Below, piece by piece: positions 29,002 to 37,384 of a stretch of DNA of 64,000 nt. A program made the translations under genes and the position numbers. A model generated the notes under the pieces. The model saw nothing but the letters and a program-made list of their open reading frames with translations, was not told the origin of the DNA and ran no database searches. This DNA comes from Pontimicrobium aquaticum (GTDB lineage Bacteria > Bacteroidota > Bacteroidia > Flavobacteriales > Flavobacteriaceae): assembly GCF_005047595.1 (NCBI RefSeq), contig NZ_SUPL01000004.1:338145-402144 (forward strand), given 5' to 3'. Position 1 is the first letter of the stretch. Every line of letters begins with the position of its first letter.

Positions 29002-31426
29002 TCTGTTACTTTTAATTCTCGTTTGTTGGAGTTGTCAAACCAAACATGATGTGCCTCAAACTATTGAGCTACATAGAAATTGGGAGTTCAAAAAAGTTAA
29101 CGATTCAAACTGGAATCCAGCAACAGTTCCTGGAAATGTACATTCTGATTTATTAGAAAACAACCTTATTGAAAACCCATTTATTGGAAATAACGAACAC
29201 AATTTACAATGGATTTCAGAATCCGATTGGGAATACAAAACTACTTTTTCAATAGATAAAAAAACGCTTAAAAAACAAAATATTAGTTTATTCTTTGAAG
29301 GCCTAGATACTTACGCATCTGTTTACCTAAATGATAGCTTAATATTGAAAAGCAATAATGCCTTTCGTAAATTTCACGTTGATGTAAAACCTTTATTAAA
29401 ACCTGAAAACACATTGCGAATTCTATTCGAAAATACAACGAAATTTGAAGAACAAGAAAAAACAAAACTAGGTTATTCTCTACCAGAAGGCAATCGTATT
29501 TTTACAAGAAAAGCACAATTTCAATATGGTTGGGATTGGGGACCAAAATTAAATACTAGCGGAATTTGGCGACCTGTAAAATTAGTGACTTGGAATGATT
29601 ATAAAATCGAAGACATCTATATTAAGCAAGTTACTTTAAACGATTCAATTGCAAGTTTGAAACTTGACATCACTGATTCTAACTTAGATGGCTTAACATA
29701 TCAAATCCTAGTTAATGACACGTTAATTCCCTTTGAGAAATCTGATTTGACATTTCAGATAAAAGACCCAAAACGTTGGTGGCCACATAATTTAGGAGAG
29801 CCCTATTTATATGATATTAAAGTTGTTGTTAAAAAAGGAAATGCCATTTTAGACAGCATCTCCACAAAAATAGGCTTGCGAACCATTGAACTCGTCACAG
29901 AAAAAGACAGCATAGGTGAGTCCTTTTATTTTAGAGTCAATGATGTGCCTGTGTATGCAAAAGGTGCCAATTACATTCCGCAAAACAGCATGCAAAACAA
30001 AGTTACAGATGCTCATTATGAAACATTACTTGATGATGTTGTTGATGCTAACATGAATATGCTGCGCGTTTGGGGAGGAGGTATTTATGAAAACGATATC
30101 TTTTATGACTTTTGCGATGAAAAAGGCATCCTCGTTTGGCAAGATTTTATGTTTGCTTGTGCCATGTATCCTGGAGATAAAAACTATTTACAAAACGTCC
30201 AACAAGAAGCCATTGACAATGTAAAACGCTTACGAAATCACGCAAGTATTGTGCTTTGGTGTGGCAATAATGAAAATAGTGAAGGTTGGCATCGTTGGGG
30301 CTGGCAAGATGGACGTTCTGAGATAGAAAAAGAAGAAATCTGGAATAACTATCTAAAAGTATTTGATTCTATTTTACCAAATACAGTTGCAGATTTAACC
30401 AATACTGATTATTGGGAATCTTCTCCAAAATATGGTCGTGGTAATCCTAACTACGAATTTGAAGGTGATGCGCACGATTGGTGGATTTGGCATGATGCCT
30501 ACCCTTTTGAGCATTTAGAAGAAAAAGTTCCGCGCTTTATGAGTGAGTTTGGAATGCAATCATTCCCTAGTTATGAAGTGATTAATTACATCAATCAAAG
30601 TGATCCATTGGAGTTTAACTCTGAAGGATTTAAAAACCATCAAAAACATATTCGCGGTTTTGAGTTGATTTATGAATACATGAAAAGAGATTTTCCAGTG
30701 CCAACAAAGGCTGAGGATTATGTATATATGAGTCAGGTAGTTCAAGCCTATGGTATTACCAAAGGCATAGAAGCACAACGACGTGCAAAACCTTATAATA
30801 TGGGAACTTTGTATTGGCAGTTGAATGATTGTTGGCCATCTATTTCTTGGTCTAGTATTGACTTTTTTGGAAATTGGAAAGCCTTACATTATAAAGCTAA
30901 AAAGAGTTTTGAGAATATCTTAGTATCATCTAAAGCTGAAGATAATGTTCTTAAAACATTTATTATAAATGATAATTTAGAAGAAGTGACTGATACGCTA
31001 TATTTAAAACTCATTGATTTTTCCGGAAAAAAACTCTGGTCATATTCAAAAGAAATTACAGCATCCAAAAATAGTAGTGAACTTGTGCACGAGCTAAACT
31101 TAAAAGGCTTCGACAGAAGAAATACAGTTTTAGTATCAAGTTTCAAAAACTCAACATCAACATATTATTTAGCAAAACCAAAAAAATTAAAATTTCAACA
31201 AGCAGAGATAACTAAAAAAATCACAAAAACAAAAACTGGTTTTAATATTAAGTTACTAAGCTCATCCTTGCAGAAAGATGTGTTTTTGTATTCAAAAGAA
31301 AAAGGACATTTTAGTGACAACTATTTTGATTTATTACCAAATGAAACTGTGGAAATAGAATTTGAAACTAAGTCAAGTACTTTAGAAGATTTAAAGATTA
31401 AAACGATGAATGAATTTGTAAATTAA
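28991..31426 (+). CDS. Lipoprotein beta-mannosidase, GH2
   Basis: The 811-residue enzyme has a lipoprotein signal (MRYSLLLLILVCWSCQ, lipobox Cys at 15) and the GH2 layout: sugar-binding jelly roll (WEFKKVNDSNWNPATVPGNVHSD...), immunoglobulin-like domain, and TIM barrel with the acid/base glutamate in WCGNNENSEGW and the nucleophile glutamate in FMSEFGMQSFPS; GTLYWQLNDCWPSISW is typical of beta-mannosidases. It would release mannose from beta-mannosyl ends such as Man-beta-1,4-GlcNAc. The gene overlaps cutC and ends in the same TTAA used as stop by the convergent LOG gene. Confidence 0.93.
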   Translation: MRYSLLLLILVCWSCQTKHDVPQTIELHRNWEFKKVNDSNWNPATVPGNVHSDLLENNLIENPFIGNNEHNLQWISESDWEYKTTFSIDKKTLKKQNISLFFEGLDTYASVYLNDSLILKSNNAFRKFHVDVKPLLKPENTLRILFENTTKFEEQEKTKLGYSLPEGNRIFTRKAQFQYGWDWGPKLNTSGIWRPVKLVTWNDYKIEDIYIKQVTLNDSIASLKLDITDSNLDGLTYQILVNDTLIPFEKSDLTFQIKDPKRWWPHNLGEPYLYDIKVVVKKGNAILDSISTKIGLRTIELVTEKDSIGESFYFRVNDVPVYAKGANYIPQNSMQNKVTDAHYETLLDDVVDANMNMLRVWGGGIYENDIFYDFCDEKGILVWQDFMFACAMYPGDKNYLQNVQQEAIDNVKRLRNHASIVLWCGNNENSEGWHRWGWQDGRSEIEKEEIWNNYLKVFDSILPNTVADLTNTDYWESSPKYGRGNPNYEFEGDAHDWWIWHDAYPFEHLEEKVPRFMSEFGMQSFPSYEVINYINQSDPLEFNSEGFKNHQKHIRGFELIYEYMKRDFPVPTKAEDYVYMSQVVQAYGITKGIEAQRRAKPYNMGTLYWQLNDCWPSISWSSIDFFGNWKALHYKAKKSFENILVSSKAEDNVLKTFIINDNLEEVTDTLYLKLIDFSGKKLWSYSKEITASKNSSELVHELNLKGFDRRNTVLVSSFKNSTSTYYLAKPKKLKFQQAEITKKITKTKTGFNIKLLSSSLQKDVFLYSKEKGHFSDNYFDLLPNETVEIEFETKSSTLEDLKIKTMNEFVN

Positions 31427-32013
31427 GTTCTATCTAGTTTTAACCACTTTGGAACATCTTGAGGTTTGAAGTGTCTCATTTTATCAAGCAACTTGTTAAT
31501 GTCATTATCAACAATTAATAGCTCAAAATTTTCCATTTTTAAAAGTCCTTTAGCAACCATGGTTTCCAGCATGCTGATTAAATCATCATAAAACCCATTA
31601 ATATTTAATAACCCAATAGGTTTTTGATGCAAGCCTAATTGTGCCCAAGTAATAATTTCAAACAATTCTTCAAACGTACCAAAACCACCTGGAAGCGTAA
31701 TAAATCCATCTGAAATCTCATGCATTTTTAGTTTACGTTCATGCATGTTTTCTGTGGTTATTAGTTCTGTCAACCCTAAATGCACCACTTCTTTTAGTTT
31801 TAAGAATTCAGGGATGACACCAATCACTTTTCCGTGATGATCAAGTGAAGATTGAGCAATTTTTCCCATAATGCCGATTTTTGCAGCACCATAAACTAAG
31901 GTGATATTTTCTTTTGCCAAAGTTTTCCCTAGGGCTTTAGCTTCAGAAATTATTTTAATATCATTTCCTTCACTACTTCCACAAAATACTGCAATAGTTT
32001 TTAACGCTTTCAT
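31423..32013 (-). CDS. LOG family (TIGR00730) nucleotide phosphoribohydrolase-like protein
   Basis: This 196-residue Rossmann-fold protein has the family motifs CGSSEGND near the N-terminus and PGGFGTFEELFEIITWAQLG for substrate binding and catalysis. LOG proteins cleave ribose 5'-phosphate from nucleoside monophosphates (cytokinin precursors in plants; AMP or other nucleotides in bacteria). It follows prmC with an ATGA start-stop overlap and is the last gene of the GNAT-prmC-LOG unit. Confidence 0.9.
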   Translation of the reverse strand: MKALKTIAVFCGSSEGNDIKIISEAKALGKTLAKENITLVYGAAKIGIMGKIAQSSLDHHGKVIGVIPEFLKLKEVVHLGLTELITTENMHERKLKMHEISDGFITLPGGFGTFEELFEIITWAQLGLHQKPIGLLNINGFYDDLISMLETMVAKGLLKMENFELLIVDNDINKLLDKMRHFKPQDVPKWLKLDRT

Positions 32014-32867
32014 CGTTTTATGGCTTTAATCATTCTGTCTTTATCAAAAATATCTCTTTTTAGTTCAATACTTTTAAAATCATTATTGACTAATAAGTCT
32101 TTTGTACGCTCGCCTAAACTTTCATTGATTTCAAAATACAACTGACCATTGGGTTTTAAAATAGTTTTAGAAATCTCAGTAATGTTTCTATAGAACAATA
32201 AGGCGTCATCATCTTTAACAAACAGCGCTAAATGTGGTTCATGTTCTAACACATTCGCGCTCATCCCTTCTTTTTCCAATTCACGTACATAAGGTGGATT
32301 GGACACTATGATGTCAAATTCCAAATTACCACAATCCCAATCTAAAATATCAGCTTCAATAAATTCAACCTCTACTTCATTATTAACAGCATTTTGTTTG
32401 GCTGTTTTTAAAGCGTCGTTACTAATATCCAAGGCAAAGACTTTTGCATTTGACAAGTTTTTAGCTAGGGAAATAGCAATACAACCACTTCCTGTGCCTA
32501 TATCTAAAATATTTAATTCAGTTTCTTTGTTTTGCTCAGAATGACAGTTGATTATCCATTGTACTAACTCTTCGGTTTCTGGTCGAGGAATCAACACTGA
32601 AGGATTTACCTTAAACACCAATCCGTAAAACTCAGTATCACCAAGTATATATTGAATGGGTTCGTATTTTTTAAGTCCATCAATCGCTTTTTGAAATTTA
32701 TCGTATTTCTTCCCGGACACAACTGCATATAAATTCTGTGAAATGTCTATACGCTTCATTTTTAGAACTCGCTCGGAAAGCAAGTGAAAAAATGATTTAA
32801 TTTCAGTATCAGGATAGTATCCTAAAAGTGCATTGTTAAAATAGGTTCGTAATGATTTTAGTATCAT
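32010..32867 (-). CDS. prmC: Peptide chain release factor N5-glutamine methyltransferase
   Basis: PrmC (285 residues) methylates the GGQ glutamine of release factors RF1/RF2. The SAM-binding motif DIGTGSGCIAISLA and the catalytic NPPY motif (VSNPPYV) are clear, after an N-terminal helical domain with VLIPRPETEELV. ATG at 32867 is chosen over an upstream in-frame start at 32897 because it forms an ATGA overlap with the preceding GNAT gene and gives the family-typical N-terminus (MILKSLRTYF). Confidence 0.95.
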   Translation of the reverse strand: MILKSLRTYFNNALLGYYPDTEIKSFFHLLSERVLKMKRIDISQNLYAVVSGKKYDKFQKAIDGLKKYEPIQYILGDTEFYGLVFKVNPSVLIPRPETEELVQWIINCHSEQNKETELNILDIGTGSGCIAISLAKNLSNAKVFALDISNDALKTAKQNAVNNEVEVEFIEADILDWDCGNLEFDIIVSNPPYVRELEKEGMSANVLEHEPHLALFVKDDDALLFYRNITEISKTILKPNGQLYFEINESLGERTKDLLVNNDFKSIELKRDIFDKDRMIKAIKR

Positions 32868-33658
32868 GTTAATTCTTTTAGCATATACACGCCACAAATA
32901 ACGTGTCCTGTGTTTCCTAACGGTTTATCCAGGTGTTTAAATCCATTTTTTTTATAAATCTTAATAGCATTTTTTAATTGTGAAGCTGACTCGAGATAGC
33001 AAAATTTATAGTCAAAATCTTTAGCAGCTTTTATGCACAGATCGAACATCATTTTCCCAAAACCTTTTCCACGAGCATCAGGATGAAAATACATTTTTTG
33101 CAATTCGCACGTGTCATTAGTAGCACCTTGTAATTGCTTTACACCTCCTCCACCTAATACTTTTCCGTTCTCCTCTACCACATAATAGATAGCTCTTTTT
33201 CCTTGAAATCCTTCATACATCTGTTTGACATCCTCATCTTCAAGTGACGATCCAGAAATTGGCATCCCAAACTCTTTAAAACAATTGGTCATAATTGTTT
33301 CTATGGACTTATTATCATCAGGCTGAATTTCTCTAATAATCATGCTACTAGCACCTATTTTTTTAATCTTATTTTTATGTTGTGAAGATACGTAATTAAG
33401 AGGTGATTTGAATGAAAAAAAACTAAGAGAGAATCTATTTTCATATTTAGAAAGATAGCCCTTTAAAAGACTAATCAAATCATTAATTATATAAGACAAA
33501 GGGAATGATATAATTAAAAGTCCTGTATAATTGTGAACTAACCAAGATGAATAAAGTTCTTCAAAACCTTTGGGTATTGAATTAATATAAGAATAACCAA
33601 TCATAATAATAAAGCCACAAACGAAATAGGCTAGTAAACGAAAAAATAAACTTTTCAA
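32864..33658 (-). CDS. GNAT N-acetyltransferase with an N-terminal two-TM extension
   Basis: Residues 106-264 form a normal GNAT domain (MIIREIQPDDNKSIETIMT; VLGGGGVKQL; MYFHPDARGKGFGKMMF with the acetyl-CoA loop; IKIYKKNGFKHL). The first 105 residues contain two hydrophobic helices (about 4-26 and 44-66) and a basic linker, which is unusual for this family. Either the product is a membrane-tethered acetyltransferase or the true start is the internal ATG at 33343, with the upstream part a remnant or separate peptide. The stop overlaps the prmC ATG. Confidence 0.75.
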   Translation of the reverse strand: MKSLFFRLLAYFVCGFIIMIGYSYINSIPKGFEELYSSWLVHNYTGLLIISFPLSYIINDLISLLKGYLSKYENRFSLSFFSFKSPLNYVSSQHKNKIKKIGASSMIIREIQPDDNKSIETIMTNCFKEFGMPISGSSLEDEDVKQMYEGFQGKRAIYYVVEENGKVLGGGGVKQLQGATNDTCELQKMYFHPDARGKGFGKMMFDLCIKAAKDFDYKFCYLESASQLKNAIKIYKKNGFKHLDKPLGNTGHVICGVYMLKELT

Positions 33659-33714
33659 TATTATTTTAATTTTCTATAAATATAAATTATAATATTGTCA
33701 AACATTAAAAGTTT

Positions 33715-34698
33715 TTGAAACAACACGAAACATACATACAACGTTGCATAGACATTGCTAAAAATGGATTAGGCTCAGTAGCTCCAAATCCTATGGTTGG
33801 TTGTGTCATTGTTAGTAGTGAAAAAATCATAGGTGAAGGTTTTACAAGTCCTTATGGTGGTGCTCATGCCGAAATAAATGCAATTAATTCAGTTAAAGAC
33901 AAATCATTATTAAAAAAAGCTACATTATATGTAACACTCGAACCGTGTTCACATTTTGGAAAAACGCCTCCTTGTGCTGATGCAATAATTAAATATCAAA
34001 TCCCAAAGGTTATTATTGGAACTATCGATACTCACAGCAAAGTTGCTGGACAAGGTATTACTAAATTGCGAGCAGCTGGTTGCAATGTTATTGTTGGTGT
34101 TTTAGAAGACGCTTGTAAAGAACACCATAAACGTTTTTTTACGTTTCATAATAAGCAACGTCCTTATATTATTTTAAAATGGGCAGAAACTGCTGATGGC
34201 TTTATTGCTCCATTGTCTAAAGATGAACAAAAACCTGTTTGGATTACTAATGAATATTCTAGACAAATAGTACACAAATGGAGAGCAGAAGAACAAGCCA
34301 TTTTGGTTGGCACTAATACGGTTATAGAAGATAACCCGAGTTTAACCACAAGAGATTGGGAAGGAAAACACCCTATTAGAATCGTTTTGGATAAAAAGGA
34401 AGCACTATCGAAAGGTTTTAATGTATTTGATGACAAAGCCAAAACAATAGTAATTAAAGAGAAAACTGTTAAAAATATTTACAACGCACTATTTAAATCA
34501 AATATCAATTCTGTCATTATTGAAGGCGGCTCTAAAACGCTACAACTTTTTATTGACTCAGGTATTTGGGACGAGGCTAGAATATTCACTGGTAAATCCT
34601 TTTTTAAGGAAGGAGTTAAAGCCCCTAAATTAAAAGGAAAATTAATCGCTGATGAACAAATATTAGATGACACATTAAAGGTATATGTCAACAATTAA
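33715..34698 (+). CDS. ribD: Riboflavin deaminase/reductase RibD
   Basis: RibD (327 residues) catalyses the deaminase and reductase steps of riboflavin synthesis. The N-terminal deaminase domain has the zinc motif HAEINAI and PCSHFGKTPPCADAI; the C-terminal reductase domain (about 150-327) includes LKWAETADGFIAP, AILVGTNTVIEDNPSL and VIIEGGSKT. The start is TTG at 33715, which gives the normal N-terminus (KQHETYIQRCIDIAKNG); no ATG fits. It overlaps the HAD gene by 14 bases. No FMN riboswitch is visible in the 56 bases upstream. Confidence 0.95.
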   Translation: MKQHETYIQRCIDIAKNGLGSVAPNPMVGCVIVSSEKIIGEGFTSPYGGAHAEINAINSVKDKSLLKKATLYVTLEPCSHFGKTPPCADAIIKYQIPKVIIGTIDTHSKVAGQGITKLRAAGCNVIVGVLEDACKEHHKRFFTFHNKQRPYIILKWAETADGFIAPLSKDEQKPVWITNEYSRQIVHKWRAEEQAILVGTNTVIEDNPSLTTRDWEGKHPIRIVLDKKEALSKGFNVFDDKAKTIVIKEKTVKNIYNALFKSNINSVIIEGGSKTLQLFIDSGIWDEARIFTGKSFFKEGVKAPKLKGKLIADEQILDDTLKVYVNN

Positions 34699-35308
34699 AA
34701 CCATTATATTCGATTTTGGTGATGTATTTATCAATTTAGATAAACCAGCCATTAAAAGAGAACTTATAAAGTTAGGAATACCAAAAGCTATAAGCCTTGA
34801 TATGTATCATATTGCTTCGGAATATGAAAAAGGATTGATTTCTACCGCTGAATTAATTACGCATTTCAATGAGAAGTTCCCAAACGTTGCTACCCAAGAT
34901 TTCATAAAAGCATGGAATTCAATTATTCTGGATTTTCCAGAGCATCGTCTTGAGTTTGTTGAAAAACTATCTAAAGAAAATAATTATCAACTCATTCTAT
35001 TAAGCAACACCAACGATTTGCATATAGAACAAGTTATAAAAAATATGAGTTTGCCGCGTTATAAGCGATTTAAAAACTCATTTAACAAATTTTATTTATC
35101 ACAAGAAATTCATTTAAGCAAACCAAGTCCTTCTATTTATGAGTTTGTGTTAAACGATAACAACTTACAAGCTAGACAATGTTTATTTATTGACGATTTA
35201 AAAGAAAACACAGAGTCAGCATCAAAACTTGGCATCCGTACTTGGAATATAATTCCTGGTAAAGAAGATGTTACCCAATTATTTACCATTAAGAACGATT
35301 TGTTTTGA
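34685..35308 (+). CDS. HAD-superfamily hydrolase (YihX/haloacid-like)
   Basis: A 207-residue cytosolic HAD protein: motif I is IIFDFGDVFINLD, in which the general-acid Asp of DxD phosphatases is replaced by Gly, as is common in the YihX/epoxide-hydrolase-like branch; motif II is ILLSNTNDLH, the motif III lysine is in HLSKPSPSIYE, and motif IV is LFIDDLKENTE. Substrate unknown. It overlaps ribD upstream and shares the TTGA overlap with the DMT transporter downstream, so a role near flavin metabolism is possible but not shown. Confidence 0.87.
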   Translation: MSTIKTIIFDFGDVFINLDKPAIKRELIKLGIPKAISLDMYHIASEYEKGLISTAELITHFNEKFPNVATQDFIKAWNSIILDFPEHRLEFVEKLSKENNYQLILLSNTNDLHIEQVIKNMSLPRYKRFKNSFNKFYLSQEIHLSKPSPSIYEFVLNDNNLQARQCLFIDDLKENTESASKLGIRTWNIIPGKEDVTQLFTIKNDLF

Positions 35309-36168
35309 TTTATCTCTTACTAAGTATTCTCGCATCAACAGCAATTTTTATAGTATTTAAACTTTTTAGTCGCTATAAAATAAATACGTTTCATTCAATT
35401 GTTGCTAATTATATAACGGCTTGTATTTGTGGGCTTATTAGTTATGAATCTTCAATAAATCCTTCCGAAATTTTTAACTCAAGATGGTTTATAGGTGCTG
35501 TGTTATTAGGGTTTTTATTTATTTCTGTCTTTAATTTAATGGCATTAACTGCTCAACGCAATGGATTATCAGTAGCATCAGTTGCGAGCAAAATGAGTGT
35601 GGTTATTCCAGTTATTTTTGGAATATATGTCTATAATGAGAGTTTAGGCTTTCAGAAAATATTTGGTATTATTTTAGCACTCATTGCCGTTTATCTTACG
35701 GCTATAAAAGCTAAATCGTCTATTAACATAAGGCAAGGATTATTTCTTCCCTTTATACTCTTTATAGGTTCTGGAGTTATTGATGCATCTATAAAATATT
35801 TAGAAACAACATATGTCCCTAAAAATGGCATTCCCATATTTTCGGCTACCATTTTTGGCTGTGCAGCAATTATAGGGTTACTAATCTTGACGTATAAGGC
35901 AATAAAACAAACATTTAAATTTGAAATCAAAAATGCTATTGGAGGTGCTTTTTTGGGTGTTATTAACTACTACTCGATTGTTTTCTTATTAAAAGCATTG
36001 CAGTTTAAAGGCCTTGAAAGCTCTACACTATTTACGGTTAATAATGTAGCCATAGTAATGGCTTCGACACTAGTTGGCTTATTTTTGTTTAAAGAATCTA
36101 TATCTAAAAAGAATTGGATAGGCATAAGTTTAGCAATTATTTCCATTCTATTAGTAACTTTGGCATAA
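35305..36168 (+). CDS. EamA/DMT-superfamily transporter
   Basis: A 287-residue inner-membrane protein with ten predicted TM helices in two repeats (first repeat about 1-135, second about 145-287, with ESLGFQKIFGIILALIAVYL and ESISKKNWIGISLAIISILLV as the matching repeat ends). This is the drug/metabolite transporter fold; the substrate cannot be read from sequence. The TTG start overlaps the HAD stop as TTGA, and the yigZ-like gene begins one base after its stop. Confidence 0.88.
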   Translation: MIYLLLSILASTAIFIVFKLFSRYKINTFHSIVANYITACICGLISYESSINPSEIFNSRWFIGAVLLGFLFISVFNLMALTAQRNGLSVASVASKMSVVIPVIFGIYVYNESLGFQKIFGIILALIAVYLTAIKAKSSINIRQGLFLPFILFIGSGVIDASIKYLETTYVPKNGIPIFSATIFGCAAIIGLLILTYKAIKQTFKFEIKNAIGGAFLGVINYYSIVFLLKALQFKGLESSTLFTVNNVAIVMASTLVGLFLFKESISKKNWIGISLAIISILLVTLA

Positions 36169-36169
36169 T

Positions 36170-36784
36170 TTGGAAACTAACGATACATATAAAACTATTG
36201 TAAAGGCTTCAGAAGAAGTATTATTTAAGGACAAAAACAGTAAGTTTTATGGTTACGCCTTTCCTGTAAACTCTGAAGATAGCATAAAATCAAAACTTGA
36301 GCTATTAAAAAAGGAGCATCACTCTGCAAGACATTGGTGTTATGCGTATCAAATTGGCACTGAAAACATAATCTATAGAGCCAATGATGATGGAGAACCT
36401 AACAACAGTGCTGGAATGCCAATTTACGGTCAAATTCAATCTTTTGATGTTACAAATATATTAGTTGTTGTTGTTAGATATTTTGGCGGTGTAAAACTAG
36501 GTGTTGGCGGCTTAATTAATGCCTACAAAACCACAGCCCAACTTGCTTTGGAAAACTCAAAAATTGTTACCAAAACTATAAACAAGAATTACCTTATTAC
36601 CTTTGATTATAAAAATATGAATAAGGTAATGCGAATTATAAAAGAGAAACAACTAAAAATTGTCAATCAAAAGTTAGAATTGAATTGTCAAATACAAATT
36701 TCTGTAAGAAAAAAAGATGCCGAATCCATTTTTGCAATTTTTGAGCAAATTTTCGAAGTTGAAATACGTGAGTTTAACGATTAA
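36170..36784 (+). CDS. YigZ/IMPACT family protein
   Basis: The 204-residue protein has the IMPACT N-terminal domain (SKFYGYAFPVNSEDSIK; HHSARHWCYAYQIG; NDDGEPNNSAGMPI; VVRYFGGVKLGVGGL) and a C-terminal ferredoxin-like extension. YigZ-type proteins have a ribosome- or nucleic-acid-related fold with unclear function. The start is TTG at 36170. The final TTAA serves as stop for this gene and for the convergent thioesterase gene. Confidence 0.92.
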   Translation: METNDTYKTIVKASEEVLFKDKNSKFYGYAFPVNSEDSIKSKLELLKKEHHSARHWCYAYQIGTENIIYRANDDGEPNNSAGMPIYGQIQSFDVTNILVVVVRYFGGVKLGVGGLINAYKTTAQLALENSKIVTKTINKNYLITFDYKNMNKVMRIIKEKQLKIVNQKLELNCQIQISVRKKDAESIFAIFEQIFEVEIREFND

Positions 36785-37179
36785 TTTTGCAGTTTGTCTA
36801 AAATAAATTTTGGGCATCTTGTAGGGCGATTCGTTTTCATATTAATAAAAGCCAAAATTGTATTTCCTAATGTTAAAATTTCACCTGCTTCATTTGTGAT
36901 TTCATAATCAAATTCTATAGTGGCGGTTGGCATTTTTTTCAAGATTGTTTTTACAGAAATTACATCGTCATAACAAGCAGGTTTTTTATATTTTAAAGAT
37001 AAAGAAATTACCGGAAGCATGATTCCATCTAGCTCCATCTGCTTATAAGACACTCCTAACGTCCTTAACCATTCTATTCTTCCTATCTCTAAAAAATTTG
37101 AATAATTACCATGATAGACAACACCCATTTGGTCTGTCTCTCCATATCTAATTCGAATCTTAGTTTCAAAGCTTTTCAT
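36781..37179 (-). CDS. YbgC-type acyl-CoA thioesterase (hot-dog fold)
   Basis: The 132-residue protein is a 4HBT hot-dog enzyme: IRYGETDQMGVVYHGNYSNFLE contains the catalytic Asp and the following Gly-Val-Val-Tyr-His segment, and EIGRIEWLRTLG continues the long helix. Such enzymes hydrolyse short or long acyl-CoAs. It is a single gene, convergent with yigZ and divergent from dnaA. Confidence 0.9.
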   Translation of the reverse strand: MKSFETKIRIRYGETDQMGVVYHGNYSNFLEIGRIEWLRTLGVSYKQMELDGIMLPVISLSLKYKKPACYDDVISVKTILKKMPTATIEFDYEITNEAGEILTLGNTILAFINMKTNRPTRCPKFILDKLQN

Positions 37180-37204
37180 AAAAAATAAAAGGATGTTTTA
37201 AAAA

Positions 37205-37212
37205 TAATTTTG
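37205..37212 (+). promoter_or_regulatory. Possible -7 box (TAATTTTG) in the dnaA upstream region
   Basis: The box is an exact TAnnTTTG match, but it lies 173 bases before the dnaA ATG, so it would give a long leader. The 205-base gap also contains a T11-type tract and no recognisable DnaA-box cluster. Confidence 0.3.
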
Positions 37213-37384
37213 TATTTTCATGCGGATTTAAACATGCGAAAAAAAAACTTAAAATTCAATAGACATCTATTTTTTTTTTTAGAATTTTGTTCACATATTT
37301 GTCATGTAGAAAGCAAACAAGAAAATCCCCATTTTTCTTAATTTCTACAAACCAACTAACAAACTATTAATTTTACAACAAATA

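Noticed and set aside
33659..33714. FMN riboswitch upstream of ribD
   Set aside because: The 56-base gap is AT-rich and too short, and lacks the conserved RFN elements.
37180..37384. oriC next to dnaA
   Set aside because: No cluster of DnaA boxes and no AT-rich repeats of origin type are visible; only a long T tract is present. In this phylum dnaA is often not beside the origin.
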